From a virus, in IMG/VR virus record IMGVR_UViG_3300009180_002529, positions 1 to 51,585 of that record: 51,585 nt of DNA; one strand, written 5' to 3'. Below, piece after piece: positions 12,714-20,648 of this stretch. The position numbers were made by a program, and so were the translations under genes. Numbering within the stretch: the first letter of the stretch is position 1; every line of letters starts with the position of its first letter. Below the pieces are notes generated by a model. The model saw only the letters and a list, made by a program, of their open reading frames with translations, was not told the DNA's origin and ran no database searches.

Positions 12714-15700
12714 TTTACTTCCTTAACCATAAGTGTTCCATCTTCTAAAGTTTTTAGAACTGGTTCGCATATCATTCCTTCTCGCATTTTTGCCAACGAT
12801 AATGGGTACATGCTTGAGAATACAATTGCTCTATTTAGATTCTTATCTTTATCTGACAGAACCAGGTGTGCCATAGTCTTGCCAGCTTTTGTTTTGTATG
12901 GTGTATAGCTTATCACAAACCTTTGATTTTCGTCAATAGGATAAGACTGTGCATACAGGTATTTAACAAAAGCATCTTCAGAGTCTTTATTAATTAAATC
13001 AACCTCTACATATCTAGATATTCTATTGTCACCAACAAGAACAAAATACATTTTGTTTGTTTCTATTTTTGTTTGTTCTATATCAAACAAACCAACCGAT
13101 CCGCTTTCGTCAACAAGTTCGATTCTTGACCAGCCAGATCCACGCTTTATTGCCTTAGCCATTCCGAACATAACAAATGATCCGAGCTCTTCAAATTCAT
13201 CAATTGGTCTTGCTTGAGCTTTAATTTTTGGATCTAGGTTAGATAGATTAAATGATGGTATACCTAAAAATTCGTAATAAGACTCGGCTTCTTTACCGCT
13301 TCTAGGGTTATCATCAAAAGCAGCACCGCCAATAGCGTTAAGAGAAGAGATGGCCCTAGAATTAATGCCACTGCCCTTTTGGGATGCTTTATCAACAAAG
13401 TCTTTATAGTTTTCATAGGGTCTCTTTTCAATAATTTTATTTGCAATACTGTCTGAAATAAATTTAATCTCTGCCAATCCAAATCTAATTGAATCTTTTT
13501 GCAACGAGAAGTTTACATCAGATTCATTTACATGGGGAAGCTTTACTTTAATCCCAAGTCTTTTTGCTTCAATCAAATAACCTGTTCTGGCGTCTTTGTC
13601 GCCTTCGTTTTTGAGGATCGAGAATAAAAATTCCAAAGGATAATAGCACTTAAGCCAAGCGGTATAATAAGAAAGCATAGAATAAGCGACAGCGTGACTA
13701 CGATTGAATGAGTATCCAGCGTGAGCTTCGAATGTTTTCCAGAGATTGTCGGCTTCTTCTGCGCTGATATGCTTTTTAGCGCCCTGAATAAATTTATCTT
13801 TGAATGGACTGAGTTCTTTTGCATCTTGCTTTTTACCAATAACCTTTCTAACCTTGTCAGCCTCTGACCAAGTCATTCCTCCTAGGTGTACGCATGCTTG
13901 CATAACCTGCTCTTGATATATAATCACCCCGTATGTATTTTCTGTAAAAGGTTTCATAATTGGATGGATATAATTAACTGCTTCATTACCGTGCTTGCGC
14001 TTAATATAAGATGCTCCAACTGTATTCATAGCTCCTGGTCTAACCAAGGCATTTGATGCAGCCAAGTCTTCAAACTTATCTACACGCATTTTTATAAGTA
14101 GGTTAGTGTATGGAGTTGCTTCAGCTTGGAAGATACCCTTTGTGTAACCATCATTAAAAATCTTGTATACATTCTCATCATCTAAAGCAATATCGTAAAG
14201 ATTTATATCTTTATTGTATCTATCTTTAATTGACTTTAATGTATCAGAGATCACAGATAAAGTCTTAAGACCTAGGGCATCTAGCTTAATAAGACCTATA
14301 TCTGCAACCGTATCCATATCGTATGCCACGACTGGAATTCTTCCAGACACTTCATCATTAGCATCAGCTCTGGACTCTATTGGTGCATACTTTCTTAAAT
14401 CATCTTTTGCAACCACAACACCAGCAGCATGAACTCCAACACTTCGAATCTTTCCACGAAGTCTTTCTGCAAGCCAAGTTACCTCTGGATACTTTGCTCT
14501 AAATTCTTTTGTATTAGGAGAATCCATAAAGTCTTCGAAGGTGTCAATTGATTTCATTGCACGATTAACATCAGATAGGGGCACCATAAACACACGGGCA
14601 GCATCTCTAATTACACCCTTGTCTTTAAAGTAGGTGTATGTGGAAATAGAAGCAACGTGCTTAAACTTCTTCTTTAAATAATCTTTAACTTCTTTACGGC
14701 GACGGTCTTCAAAGTCGGTATCAATATCTGGAAAGTCATTACGCTCAGGGTTAATAAATCGGAAGAAAAGTAGGTCATACTTAATTGGATCTACATCTGT
14801 AATACCAAGAGCGTAGCAAACCAATGAGCCAGCTGCAGAACCACGTCCTGGACCAACCATAATGTTGTTTGATTTTGCCCATGTAATCATATCGGCTACA
14901 ACTAGGAAATATGAGGCAAATGCCTTATCTTTAATTATAGATAACTCTTCTGCAATTCTATCCAAGTAGACCTGATCTTTGTCCAGAGATAGTCTTTTAA
15001 GGCCTTCTAAGGCCATATCAGACAGTTTCTTGTCAGCATTGGTCTTTGGGATAGGTAGCAGATCTAATCCTTTATGGAAGTCATATTCTTCAATCTTATT
15101 AGCAATTTCCATTGTATTATCATATATATCTGTACGACTAATACCTGCTTTATTAAAGTCCGCCTCAATTTCAGACCTGCTTTGAATAAATAGATTATAA
15201 TCTTGAAATGATATTCTGCGGTCTGGATATAAGTAATTAAATCTATCCATCATATCTGGCATTTTTCTAGACATTTCAAAGTCTGCATCTTTGTCTGACT
15301 TAGGGGATGTTGATAGAATAAGCATTGCCTCTTCTAATACTCTATCTTCTTTTTTAGCAAAGTGGGCATCTCCTGTTGCCACCGCTTTAATTTTTAATTC
15401 ATCTGCAAGCTCTAAAAGCTTTGAGTTTATTTCTTCTGGATTGTGAGATTGAACCTCAACATAAAAATCTTTACCGAAAGTTTTCTGAAAATCTTTGAGA
15501 ACCATCTTAGCTTCAGAGAACTCGCCTTTCTCGATAGCCTTAGAGATAAGCCCATTAAGGCATCCAGAGAGTACAATAATACCTTCCGCATATTCCTTAA
15601 GCACCTCCCTATCAATACGTGGCTTATGATAAAAGCCTTCTGTCCACGCAAGTTCTTGTAGGGTATTGATATTCTCTAGACCCTTTTTATTCTTAGCTAA

Positions 15701-15979
15701 AATAATAATATGATTATACGCCTGAATTGATTTATCTGTCTTAGAAGATCTATCAAATCTATCTGTTGGAGATATATAAGCTTCGACTCCAAGAATAGGC
15801 TTTACCCCTAGCTTCTTTGCTGCAATCTGCATATCACGATGAGAAGACAATGTGCCGTGGTCTGTTATAGCAATTGCTGTCTGTCCAGCATCTAAAGCTG
15901 CCTGACACAATTCTTCTGGAGAGTTTAGCCCATCCATAAGCGAGTAATAAGAGTGAACGTGTAAATGTGTAAAACTCAT
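12710..15979 (-). CDS. dnaE: DNA polymerase III alpha subunit (DnaE, C-family)
   Basis: The 1089-residue replicative polymerase has an N-terminal PHP domain (about 1-210) and the C-family catalytic core, with the aspartates of PDIDTDF at 418-422. The PHP metal ligands are all present: His7, His9, Asp16, His41, Glu66, His90, Cys140, Asp204 and His206. This is the complete set found in DnaE proteins whose PHP domain proofreads. The C-terminal OB-like region is present and the usual C-terminal tail is short. Start: ATG overlapping the upstream stop (TAATG); six extra codons upstream are not needed. Most phages use family A or B polymerases, so a DnaE is less common. No epsilon exonuclease or clamp gene is in the window. 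Confidence 0.93.
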   Translation of the reverse strand: MSFTHLHVHSYYSLMDGLNSPEELCQAALDAGQTAIAITDHGTLSSHRDMQIAAKKLGVKPILGVEAYISPTDRFDRSSKTDKSIQAYNHIIILAKNKKGLENINTLQELAWTEGFYHKPRIDREVLKEYAEGIIVLSGCLNGLISKAIEKGEFSEAKMVLKDFQKTFGKDFYVEVQSHNPEEINSKLLELADELKIKAVATGDAHFAKKEDRVLEEAMLILSTSPKSDKDADFEMSRKMPDMMDRFNYLYPDRRISFQDYNLFIQSRSEIEADFNKAGISRTDIYDNTMEIANKIEEYDFHKGLDLLPIPKTNADKKLSDMALEGLKRLSLDKDQVYLDRIAEELSIIKDKAFASYFLVVADMITWAKSNNIMVGPGRGSAAGSLVCYALGITDVDPIKYDLLFFRFINPERNDFPDIDTDFEDRRRKEVKDYLKKKFKHVASISTYTYFKDKGVIRDAARVFMVPLSDVNRAMKSIDTFEDFMDSPNTKEFRAKYPEVTWLAERLRGKIRSVGVHAAGVVVAKDDLRKYAPIESRADANDEVSGRIPVVAYDMDTVADIGLIKLDALGLKTLSVISDTLKSIKDRYNKDINLYDIALDDENVYKIFNDGYTKGIFQAEATPYTNLLIKMRVDKFEDLAASNALVRPGAMNTVGASYIKRKHGNEAVNYIHPIMKPFTENTYGVIIYQEQVMQACVHLGGMTWSEADKVRKVIGKKQDAKELSPFKDKFIQGAKKHISAEEADNLWKTFEAHAGYSFNRSHAVAYSMLSYYTAWLKCYYPLEFLFSILKNEGDKDARTGYLIEAKRLGIKVKLPHVNESDVNFSLQKDSIRFGLAEIKFISDSIANKIIEKRPYENYKDFVDKASQKGSGINSRAISSLNAIGGAAFDDNPRSGKEAESYYEFLGIPSFNLSNLDPKIKAQARPIDEFEELGSFVMFGMAKAIKRGSGWSRIELVDESGSVGLFDIEQTKIETNKMYFVLVGDNRISRYVEVDLINKDSEDAFVKYLYAQSYPIDENQRFVISYTPYKTKAGKTMAHLVLSDKDKNLNRAIVFSSMYPLSLAKMREGMICEPVLKTLEDGTLMVKEVK

Positions 15980-16185
15980 TAGTATCCGCCTGTACATTCA
16001 TTTCTAGTATGATATAACCTAATTTTAGTTAATATCTTTTTTGTTGGTGCGTATAAATCTTCTTTGCAACATCCGCATTTCATATGCCATTCTCTAGCAA
16101 AGAAATCATATACTGCTCCGACATAATTCTTATATTTATTAAAAACAAAAGTCTCAAATGGATCTGGTATATCGTATGTTCTCAT
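15979..16185 (-). CDS. Small cysteine-rich protein, 68 residues
   Basis: The protein reads as a helical front (FETFVFNKYKNYVGAVYDFFAREW) followed by HMKCGCCKEDLYAPTKK and a late ENC? region with a single cysteine (RNECTGGY). CGCC with the nearby His and late Cys could form one zinc site. It is coupled to dnaE by TAATG. There is no ribosome site before its ATG; a possible -10 box lies six bases upstream, so the message may start at the ATG. Unknown function; perhaps a polymerase accessory. Confidence 0.6.
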   Translation of the reverse strand: MRTYDIPDPFETFVFNKYKNYVGAVYDFFAREWHMKCGCCKEDLYAPTKKILTKIRLYHTRNECTGGY

Positions 16186-16191
16186 TATGCT

Positions 16192-16220
16192 ATTTTACTA
16201 AATAATGTGGAGGCGGTCAA
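16192..16220 (-). promoter_or_regulatory. Candidate promoter before the dnaE operon
   Basis: TTGACC (16220-16215) and TAAAAT (16197-16192) on the minus strand are 17 bases apart. The -35 lies in the loop and distal arm of the terminator hairpin upstream. The -10 ends six bases before the ATG of the 68-residue gene, which has no ribosome site, so a leaderless transcript is suggested. Confidence 0.45.
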
Positions 16221-16232
16221 TACCGCCTCCAC
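16207..16232 (-). terminator. Hairpin terminator after the gp32-like gene
   Basis: An 11-bp perfect stem, GTGGAGGCGGT/ACCGCCTCCAC with a four-base loop, begins ten bases after the stop of the 224-residue gene. The sequence after the stem on the minus strand (ATTATTTAGT) is T-rich but not a clean T run, so termination may be partial. Confidence 0.65.
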
Positions 16233-16241
16233 TATTTAATA

Positions 16242-16916
16242 TTACCAGTCTACGCTGCTGCTTGTTGAAGAAGATTCTCTTTCTTCTGGAGATGACTCTC
16301 CAGTGTAAAAAGCTTCCTGCTCTGCGTATGGTACATTTCTAACTGCTGTCTTCTCTAAATCAAAAAGCTCTACTGCAGAGAAATCAAACGGTTTTTCATC
16401 TTTAGCTAAAGGGATGATTGTATAGCTTGTATCTGTCTTAAGACCACTTCGCTTTACACGCCAAACCAAGTTGGTGATACTGCCCATTTCATTTGCATAT
16501 TCAATTAGTGTTGGTGTAATGGTTTTACCGCTTACGCCTTGAGAAAGAATTGCTACATAAGGCTCATTCTTTCCATCATCAACCAATACGTTAACGTATA
16601 GACGCTTTCTTGCACCCCACCCAGCTTTAGGATCTTTTCGGTGCTGCTCTTGAGCCCAGTCACGGCCTTCGTCTTCCATTGTGTCTAGTGCTTTACGTCG
16701 ATAATCTTTAGGGTTTGTATGCTCAATTGCAAAAAATCCGCAACCTGCTTTTTCATTATAGTGTGGTGAGTCTGGATCAAGCTCCTGCAAAAAACGAATC
16801 TTTACGGCTTCCCCATCTTCAATCTTTAACCACTTTGCTTTGCTATCTTCTGAACTAGTGTATGTAACCTTGTCCATTGCTTTTGTCATTCCTGACAATC
16901 CTTTTACTATTCCCAT
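16242..16916 (-). CDS. Probable gp32-like single-stranded DNA-binding protein
   Basis: The 224-residue protein begins with a basic, flexible stretch, then KWLKIEDGEAVKIRFLQEL, a phrase typical of phage gp32-like OB-fold proteins, and GFFAIEHTNPKDYRRKAL. A central beta core (LYVNVLVDDGKNEPYVAILS) follows, and the protein ends with an acidic, serine-rich tail finishing in VDW, similar in style to tails that recruit replication partners. The gene has a strong ribosome site and its own terminator, suggesting high expression. The genome also has a true SSB, so this may be a second coating protein. The call is by pattern, not by a decisive motif. Confidence 0.55.
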   Translation of the reverse strand: MGIVKGLSGMTKAMDKVTYTSSEDSKAKWLKIEDGEAVKIRFLQELDPDSPHYNEKAGCGFFAIEHTNPKDYRRKALDTMEDEGRDWAQEQHRKDPKAGWGARKRLYVNVLVDDGKNEPYVAILSQGVSGKTITPTLIEYANEMGSITNLVWRVKRSGLKTDTSYTIIPLAKDEKPFDFSAVELFDLEKTAVRNVPYAEQEAFYTGESSPEERESSSTSSSVDW

Positions 16917-16967
16917 TTTTTCTCCTTATGTATGTAACGGTATATATCCGTTTGTAACCACGTATTT

Positions 16968-17957
16968 TTAAGTTCTATATTCAAAATTAGATATGGCATT
17001 TGTTATACAAGCTTTAATATCCTCATCAGACATATCACCTGCATCTTTTACACCCTCTGGATATATTCTACCATAAGAATGCGATGCCCACAAGATGTTC
17101 TTATTGCTTAATTTATAAGCAATTGCTGAGCCTAAGTCTCTGCCAGCCTTGTCTGCATCAGTCATGATTATAACTGTATTGAAATATCTATTTAAAAGAC
17201 CTAGGTTGTCTCCAGATATATGACCTCCAAGGGTTGCCACAACATTAGGGAACCCAGCCTGATGCACACGGATTGCATCAAAGCTGGACTCTACGACTAT
17301 AACTCTGTCGCCAATCTTTTTGGCACGATGAATATTAAACATTGTTTTGCTTCTTGGAAGATCCTTGCTATTCTTAAATCTTTTATCAGATATAGATCTG
17401 CCAACAACTCCTACTGCAATTCCATCTGGACTATGCACTGGAACAGTTATCATATCCATATTTTCAGAATATCCTAAAGAGAAGTGTTCCATTGACTCTA
17501 AGTTAATTCCACGTGATTTTAAATATTCTTTTGCCTTATCGCTTTTGACCAGCCCATTGTATAAACTCTTTAATGTTTCTTCTGAAAACTCTACGAAGTC
17601 TGGCTTATCTTCAAGCATGTCTTTAAGAGATTCATCAAAGTTTTCTAATGCTTCGGACTGCTTTGATTCAATAAACCTTAAAGACTGAAACTCATTTTTA
17701 TTTAAAATTCTTTTAACTAGATCACTTAGAGTTCCTGCTTCTCCGCAAGAAGGGTTGAAGCAAATGTATGCACCTTTTGTTTTACTAATACTAAAACTTG
17801 AAGTATGTCTATTTGAATGGAATGGACAATATGATAGATAATCGTTAGACGTCTCACCAACCATATCAATTCCAAGGCTTTGGATTATTGATTTAATATG
17901 GGCGGGGGTGTATTCCGAGCTATCAACTTGCCTTGAGTTATACCCTCTAATTGCCAT
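16968..17957 (-). CDS. DnaG-type primase (zinc finger plus TOPRIM)
   Basis: The 329-residue protein has a CHCC-like zinc site, Cys44-x2-His47 and Cys66-x4-Cys71, in SYCPFHSNRHTSSFSI and YICFNPSCGEAGT. A TOPRIM core follows with Glu223 (VVESSFDAI) and Asp267-x-Asp269 (TDADKAGRD). It makes RNA primers for DnaE and would work with the DnaB helicase upstream. It lacks the long C-terminal helicase-binding domain of cellular DnaG. The chosen ATG has AAGAAGG before it; it overlaps the upstream gene by 73 bases. A longer frame to 18008 has no support. Confidence 0.88.
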   Translation of the reverse strand: MAIRGYNSRQVDSSEYTPAHIKSIIQSLGIDMVGETSNDYLSYCPFHSNRHTSSFSISKTKGAYICFNPSCGEAGTLSDLVKRILNKNEFQSLRFIESKQSEALENFDESLKDMLEDKPDFVEFSEETLKSLYNGLVKSDKAKEYLKSRGINLESMEHFSLGYSENMDMITVPVHSPDGIAVGVVGRSISDKRFKNSKDLPRSKTMFNIHRAKKIGDRVIVVESSFDAIRVHQAGFPNVVATLGGHISGDNLGLLNRYFNTVIIMTDADKAGRDLGSAIAYKLSNKNILWASHSYGRIYPEGVKDAGDMSDEDIKACITNAISNFEYRT

Positions 17958-18184
17958 GCCTTCTTCTTTCCTACATAGATTCCGTGGATAGTCATTAAGA
18001 ACTTCCAAGTTTGTCCGTCAAATTCTACCGAAAAAGCTGGGTCTATGTCAAGCACCCTGGCATAACCAGAGTCTTTCATCTGACCAGTTAGTAGATCTTC
18101 GTACTGCTTTTTAATCCTAATCATATTAGAATCATCTAGAAACTCAACTTGTATTTGAAACCTTTTAATATTTTGATGTGTCAC
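17885..18184 (-). CDS. Hypothetical conserved-looking protein, 99 residues
   Basis: The protein has a beta-rich middle with FSVEFDGQTWKFLMTIHGIY and KKKAWQLEGITQGKLI. Regular spacing of aromatic and glycine residues points to a real fold, but no family is recognised. It begins at an ATG that overlaps the helicase gene by four bases and runs 73 bases into the primase frame. The position between helicase and primase suggests a role in the primosome, with no direct evidence. Confidence 0.6.
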   Translation of the reverse strand: MTHQNIKRFQIQVEFLDDSNMIRIKKQYEDLLTGQMKDSGYARVLDIDPAFSVEFDGQTWKFLMTIHGIYVGKKKAWQLEGITQGKLIARNTPPPILNQ

Positions 18185-19416
18185 TTGCTCAACTCTGGAA
18201 GGTCTTCATAGATTGGAGTGATAACTCCTCTATTTATATCCCAGTCAAGGAAAAATCTAAAGTCATGTCCATGCCTGTTTTTTCTAGATACAACCTCAAT
18301 CAAATCTGTATTAGCATGCTTGTGAATAGCAATAGCCATGTCAGCATCATACTCAATAGCCTTTGACCATGCAACTTGACTCATCATTGGTGGCTCTTTT
18401 TGATCTGAAATATCATCTGCAGTTGCTGCAGTAATATCAATGATTGGGATTCCGTTTGTAACTGCAAGCAGCTTAAAGTCTCTTGAGATATTTCTATTTC
18501 GCTCAACTTCAGAATTGCTTCGCTTGTTATCATTAAACAATTGATGATAGTCGAGAATTACAAGATCTGGTTTATGCTGATCAATCTTACCTTGAATAGT
18601 TGCTGGTGTTACTTCTCCAGCACCCTCATTAGAAACAAGAATAAAACTATTCTTTCCTTCAGTCTTCTTCTTACCCCATGTTTTAAAATCATCAATATTA
18701 ATATCACCTTTTGAAAGATCGCTTGCTCTAAACAATCCAGAACCTAGCATTGTATAAATTCTATCTCGCATATTTTCTGGGGCCATCTCAAGCGATACAA
18801 TCATTGGCTTGAATCCTTGCTCCCATGCCTTGCATGCTAGGTATGACGTGAACCATGTCTTACCACGTCCAGGCCAACCTATAGCGACGATTAGATGTCC
18901 TGGAGCCATTCCAGTTGGGTACGCCTTATCAATAGCCTCAAAGCCTGTTAGGATTCCTGGGCTTCCTCCCATTGCTAATGATCGAGTTCTTACTGACTCA
19001 TAGTGTCTTTCTGCTGAATCTAAATCCGTAATGTCTAAGTCTTTAACATTATTTGTATATCGACTTAAGTTTGCCAACTGAGACTGCATTGTGCCAAGTA
19101 CTCTTGATGGAGCATCGTCTTTTAAAGATGAGCCTGCCTGCAAAAGAATACCCTTAAGTTTGTTCCCAACAAATTCATTTTTAAGCTTGTCTAAGTAGTA
19201 TCCCGTCTCACCTTTAGTTTCAACTGGCTCAAAATCTTTAAACTTATCCTGAAGAATTGTTACTTCTGGGACTGCTCTAAACTTATAGTAATATGACTTA
19301 AGGCCTTCCCAAATGTCTTTATGAGAAACAAATAGGTCGTCTGAGTTATCTGCAAGTATAGTGCTGATGTCTTTATTCTTGCATACCGCTGAGATTAGCT
19401 CGGCTTCCGTATTCAT
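18181..19416 (-). CDS. dnaB: DnaB-like replicative helicase
   Basis: The 411-residue protein has the DnaB order: a helical N-terminal domain (about 1-110), a linker, and a RecA-like motor with Walker A GWPGRGKT (180-187), SLEMAPENMRDRI, Walker B LVILDYHQL (285-293) and the late SKNRHG-like loop VSRKNRHGHDFRF. It would unwind the fork 5' to 3' as a hexamer. The primase lies two genes downstream and the polymerase beyond it, so the replisome is encoded together. It overlaps both neighbours by four bases. Confidence 0.9.
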   Translation of the reverse strand: MNTEAELISAVCKNKDISTILADNSDDLFVSHKDIWEGLKSYYYKFRAVPEVTILQDKFKDFEPVETKGETGYYLDKLKNEFVGNKLKGILLQAGSSLKDDAPSRVLGTMQSQLANLSRYTNNVKDLDITDLDSAERHYESVRTRSLAMGGSPGILTGFEAIDKAYPTGMAPGHLIVAIGWPGRGKTWFTSYLACKAWEQGFKPMIVSLEMAPENMRDRIYTMLGSGLFRASDLSKGDINIDDFKTWGKKKTEGKNSFILVSNEGAGEVTPATIQGKIDQHKPDLVILDYHQLFNDNKRSNSEVERNRNISRDFKLLAVTNGIPIIDITAATADDISDQKEPPMMSQVAWSKAIEYDADMAIAIHKHANTDLIEVVSRKNRHGHDFRFFLDWDINRGVITPIYEDLPELSK

Positions 19417-19730
19417 TCGTTACCCTCAATCATCTTTTTTGTTTCCTGCAACAGACGGCTTCTGTTAGCTTTATCTTCTTTAATCTGCATCATCATGTCT
19501 TCTATTCTTTCAAAGTTATTGTAGAAAAAATTAAGCGGATGCCTATTCTTACCAGTCTTAAAATAATACTCTAGTACATTCTTAGAACGCTCAAACCCTA
19601 TGCTATCTAAAACATCTTGCATAGCCCACTTTTCTTTATATCTATTTATTGTTGGCTTTGTGTTATACATGCCCTCATATAAATTAGAGTATAAAGAAAG
19701 AAGGATATAGGGTTCCTTATTTACTGCCAC
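19413..19730 (-). CDS. Hypothetical protein upstream of helicase, possible loader
   Basis: The 105-residue helical protein has a GTG start after GAGGAA and overlaps the helicase gene by four bases. It contains RSKNVLEYYFKTGKNRHPLNFFYNNFERI and a lysine/glutamate-rich C-terminal helix. There is no Walker motif, so it is not a DnaC-type ATPase. Small helical proteins beside a phage helicase are sometimes loaders, as gp59 is in T4. That idea comes from place only. Confidence 0.55.
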   Translation of the reverse strand: MAVNKEPYILLSLYSNLYEGMYNTKPTINRYKEKWAMQDVLDSIGFERSKNVLEYYFKTGKNRHPLNFFYNNFERIEDMMMQIKEDKANRSRLLQETKKMIEGNE

Positions 19731-19926
19731 GCAATTCCTCTTCCACTTCTTGTGTCTTTTGAATTAGCTTATCTTCAACAAATTTATACACACGATCAGT
19801 TGCCGCATCTACGCTTTCGCCGTCTCTGACAAAATCGTCTACGCCAATGCCAATCTTAATGCTTTCAAAATTTCCAAGGTTTCTGGTAAAAGATAAATCA
19901 ACTCTAACCTGAGTCCCTCTATCCAT
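19717..19926 (-). CDS. Conserved small phage protein, 69 residues
   Basis: The protein reads VRVDLSFTRNLGNFESIKIGIGVDDFVRDGESVDAATDRVYKFVEDKL as an overall pattern (shown in the genome around residues 6-54): a strand, LGNFESIKI, and then a helix. This LGN-[FY]-ES-x-KI followed by G-E-S/T-x-x-x-A-x-x-RVYKFVE layout is seen in many phages, without an assigned function. It overlaps the upstream zinc-finger gene by eight bases and the next gene by 14. No catalytic residue is evident. Confidence 0.65.
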   Translation of the reverse strand: MDRGTQVRVDLSFTRNLGNFESIKIGIGVDDFVRDGESVDAATDRVYKFVEDKLIQKTQEVEEELRGSK

Positions 19927-20029
19927 TATGTGCCGCCTTTCTATGCCTAGTTAACGTGTCATGAGCAAATATGCCCCAACGTACTTCTATTTCTTTCTTA
20001 CAAATATCACAAACAACAGCTCTGCTCAT
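19919..20029 (-). CDS. Tiny C2H2-type zinc finger, 36 residues
   Basis: A short gene below normal cut-offs. It reads MSRAVVCDICKKEIEVRW then GIFAHDTLTRHRKAAHNG. Cys7-x2-Cys10 and His29-x4-His34 (TRHRKAAH) form a C2H2-style pair, with the leucine before the first histidine in its usual place. Start ATG lies after GGCGGAATAGGT. It fits between its neighbours with a 2-base gap upstream and an eight-base overlap downstream. It could bind nucleic acid or protein. The target is unknown. Confidence 0.65.
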   Translation of the reverse strand: MSRAVVCDICKKEIEVRWGIFAHDTLTRHRKAAHNG

Positions 20030-20031
20030 AC

Positions 20032-20514
20032 CTATTCCGCCTTCCAAACTGGTACAAAATTTCCTTCAGTGGTCTTAGTATACAATATAGTGTTGTGTTT
20101 GAGAAGAGCCCTCATCTCATTTCTTGAAGGCATATTATTAGAATACCCTGATTCTAATATAAACTCATGAATGTCCATAATGTCCGATTCACTATACATA
20201 AACTTATACCATGTGCTTTCTGGATTACCTATCGGATATACTTTTTGTGGGTACCTTATCTTCCCGTCCAAAATATAATCTTCTATAGTAACCTTATGCT
20301 TGCCAAGCATTTGAGCTACCTGACTAGTTGAATAAGCATTCTCCATAGTTTTTAATACTTGAGAATAAGAATACAGCAATCTTTTTTTATCAGGATAGCA
20401 CCAAGCAACCATCTGGTCTTTAGATCTTGAATGACTTAATACTTTATGTATCTTGTTATTTAAGAAGAAATACCGAATGCTTTTAGCTGGCTGTTTTCTC
20501 TTTTTTCTATCCAT
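20032..20514 (-). CDS. MerR/excisionase-like helix-turn-helix protein
   Basis: The 160-residue protein starts with a very basic tail (MDRKKRKQPAKSIRYFF). Around residues 60-110 it has AYSTSQVAQMLGKHKVTIEDYILDGKI, a winged helix-turn-helix of the MerR/excisionase style, followed by a wing with RYPQKVYPIG and a helix. This would bind DNA. It could be an early regulator or an origin-binding protein at the front of the replication block. There is no effector domain. The first 55 bases overlap the upstream zinc-ribbon gene. Confidence 0.7.
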   Translation of the reverse strand: MDRKKRKQPAKSIRYFFLNNKIHKVLSHSRSKDQMVAWCYPDKKRLLYSYSQVLKTMENAYSTSQVAQMLGKHKVTIEDYILDGKIRYPQKVYPIGNPESTWYKFMYSESDIMDIHEFILESGYSNNMPSRNEMRALLKHNTILYTKTTEGNFVPVWKAE

Positions 20515-20648
20515 TTACCTAGTGCACTCGTATCCTTATTAATCATCCATCTTTTACCGCACATCATGCAGAAAAGTTCTACGTGTAATTTTTGTGAGAA
20601 TACTCTATCTACAAAAACTCTTCCTTGGCACTTATTGCATTTCATCAT
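20460..20648 (-). CDS. Small zinc-ribbon protein, 62 residues
   Basis: The protein contains CNKCQGRVFVDRVFSQ and FCMMCGKRW: two CxxC knuckles separated by about 24 residues, the layout of a classic zinc ribbon. The rest is basic. It begins with ATG-ATG, overlapping the phosphoesterase gene by four bases, and its end overlaps the HTH gene by 55 bases. Zinc ribbons of this size often bind DNA, RNA or RNA polymerase. No more specific assignment is possible. Confidence 0.7.
   Translation of the reverse strand: MMKCNKCQGRVFVDRVFSQKLHVELFCMMCGKRWMINKDTSALGKWIEKRENSQLKAFGISS

Noticed and set aside
16925-16960. Small inverted repeat AACGG/CCGTT before the gp32-like gene as terminator
   Set aside because: The stem is only five bases and no T run follows on the minus strand; it may be chance.
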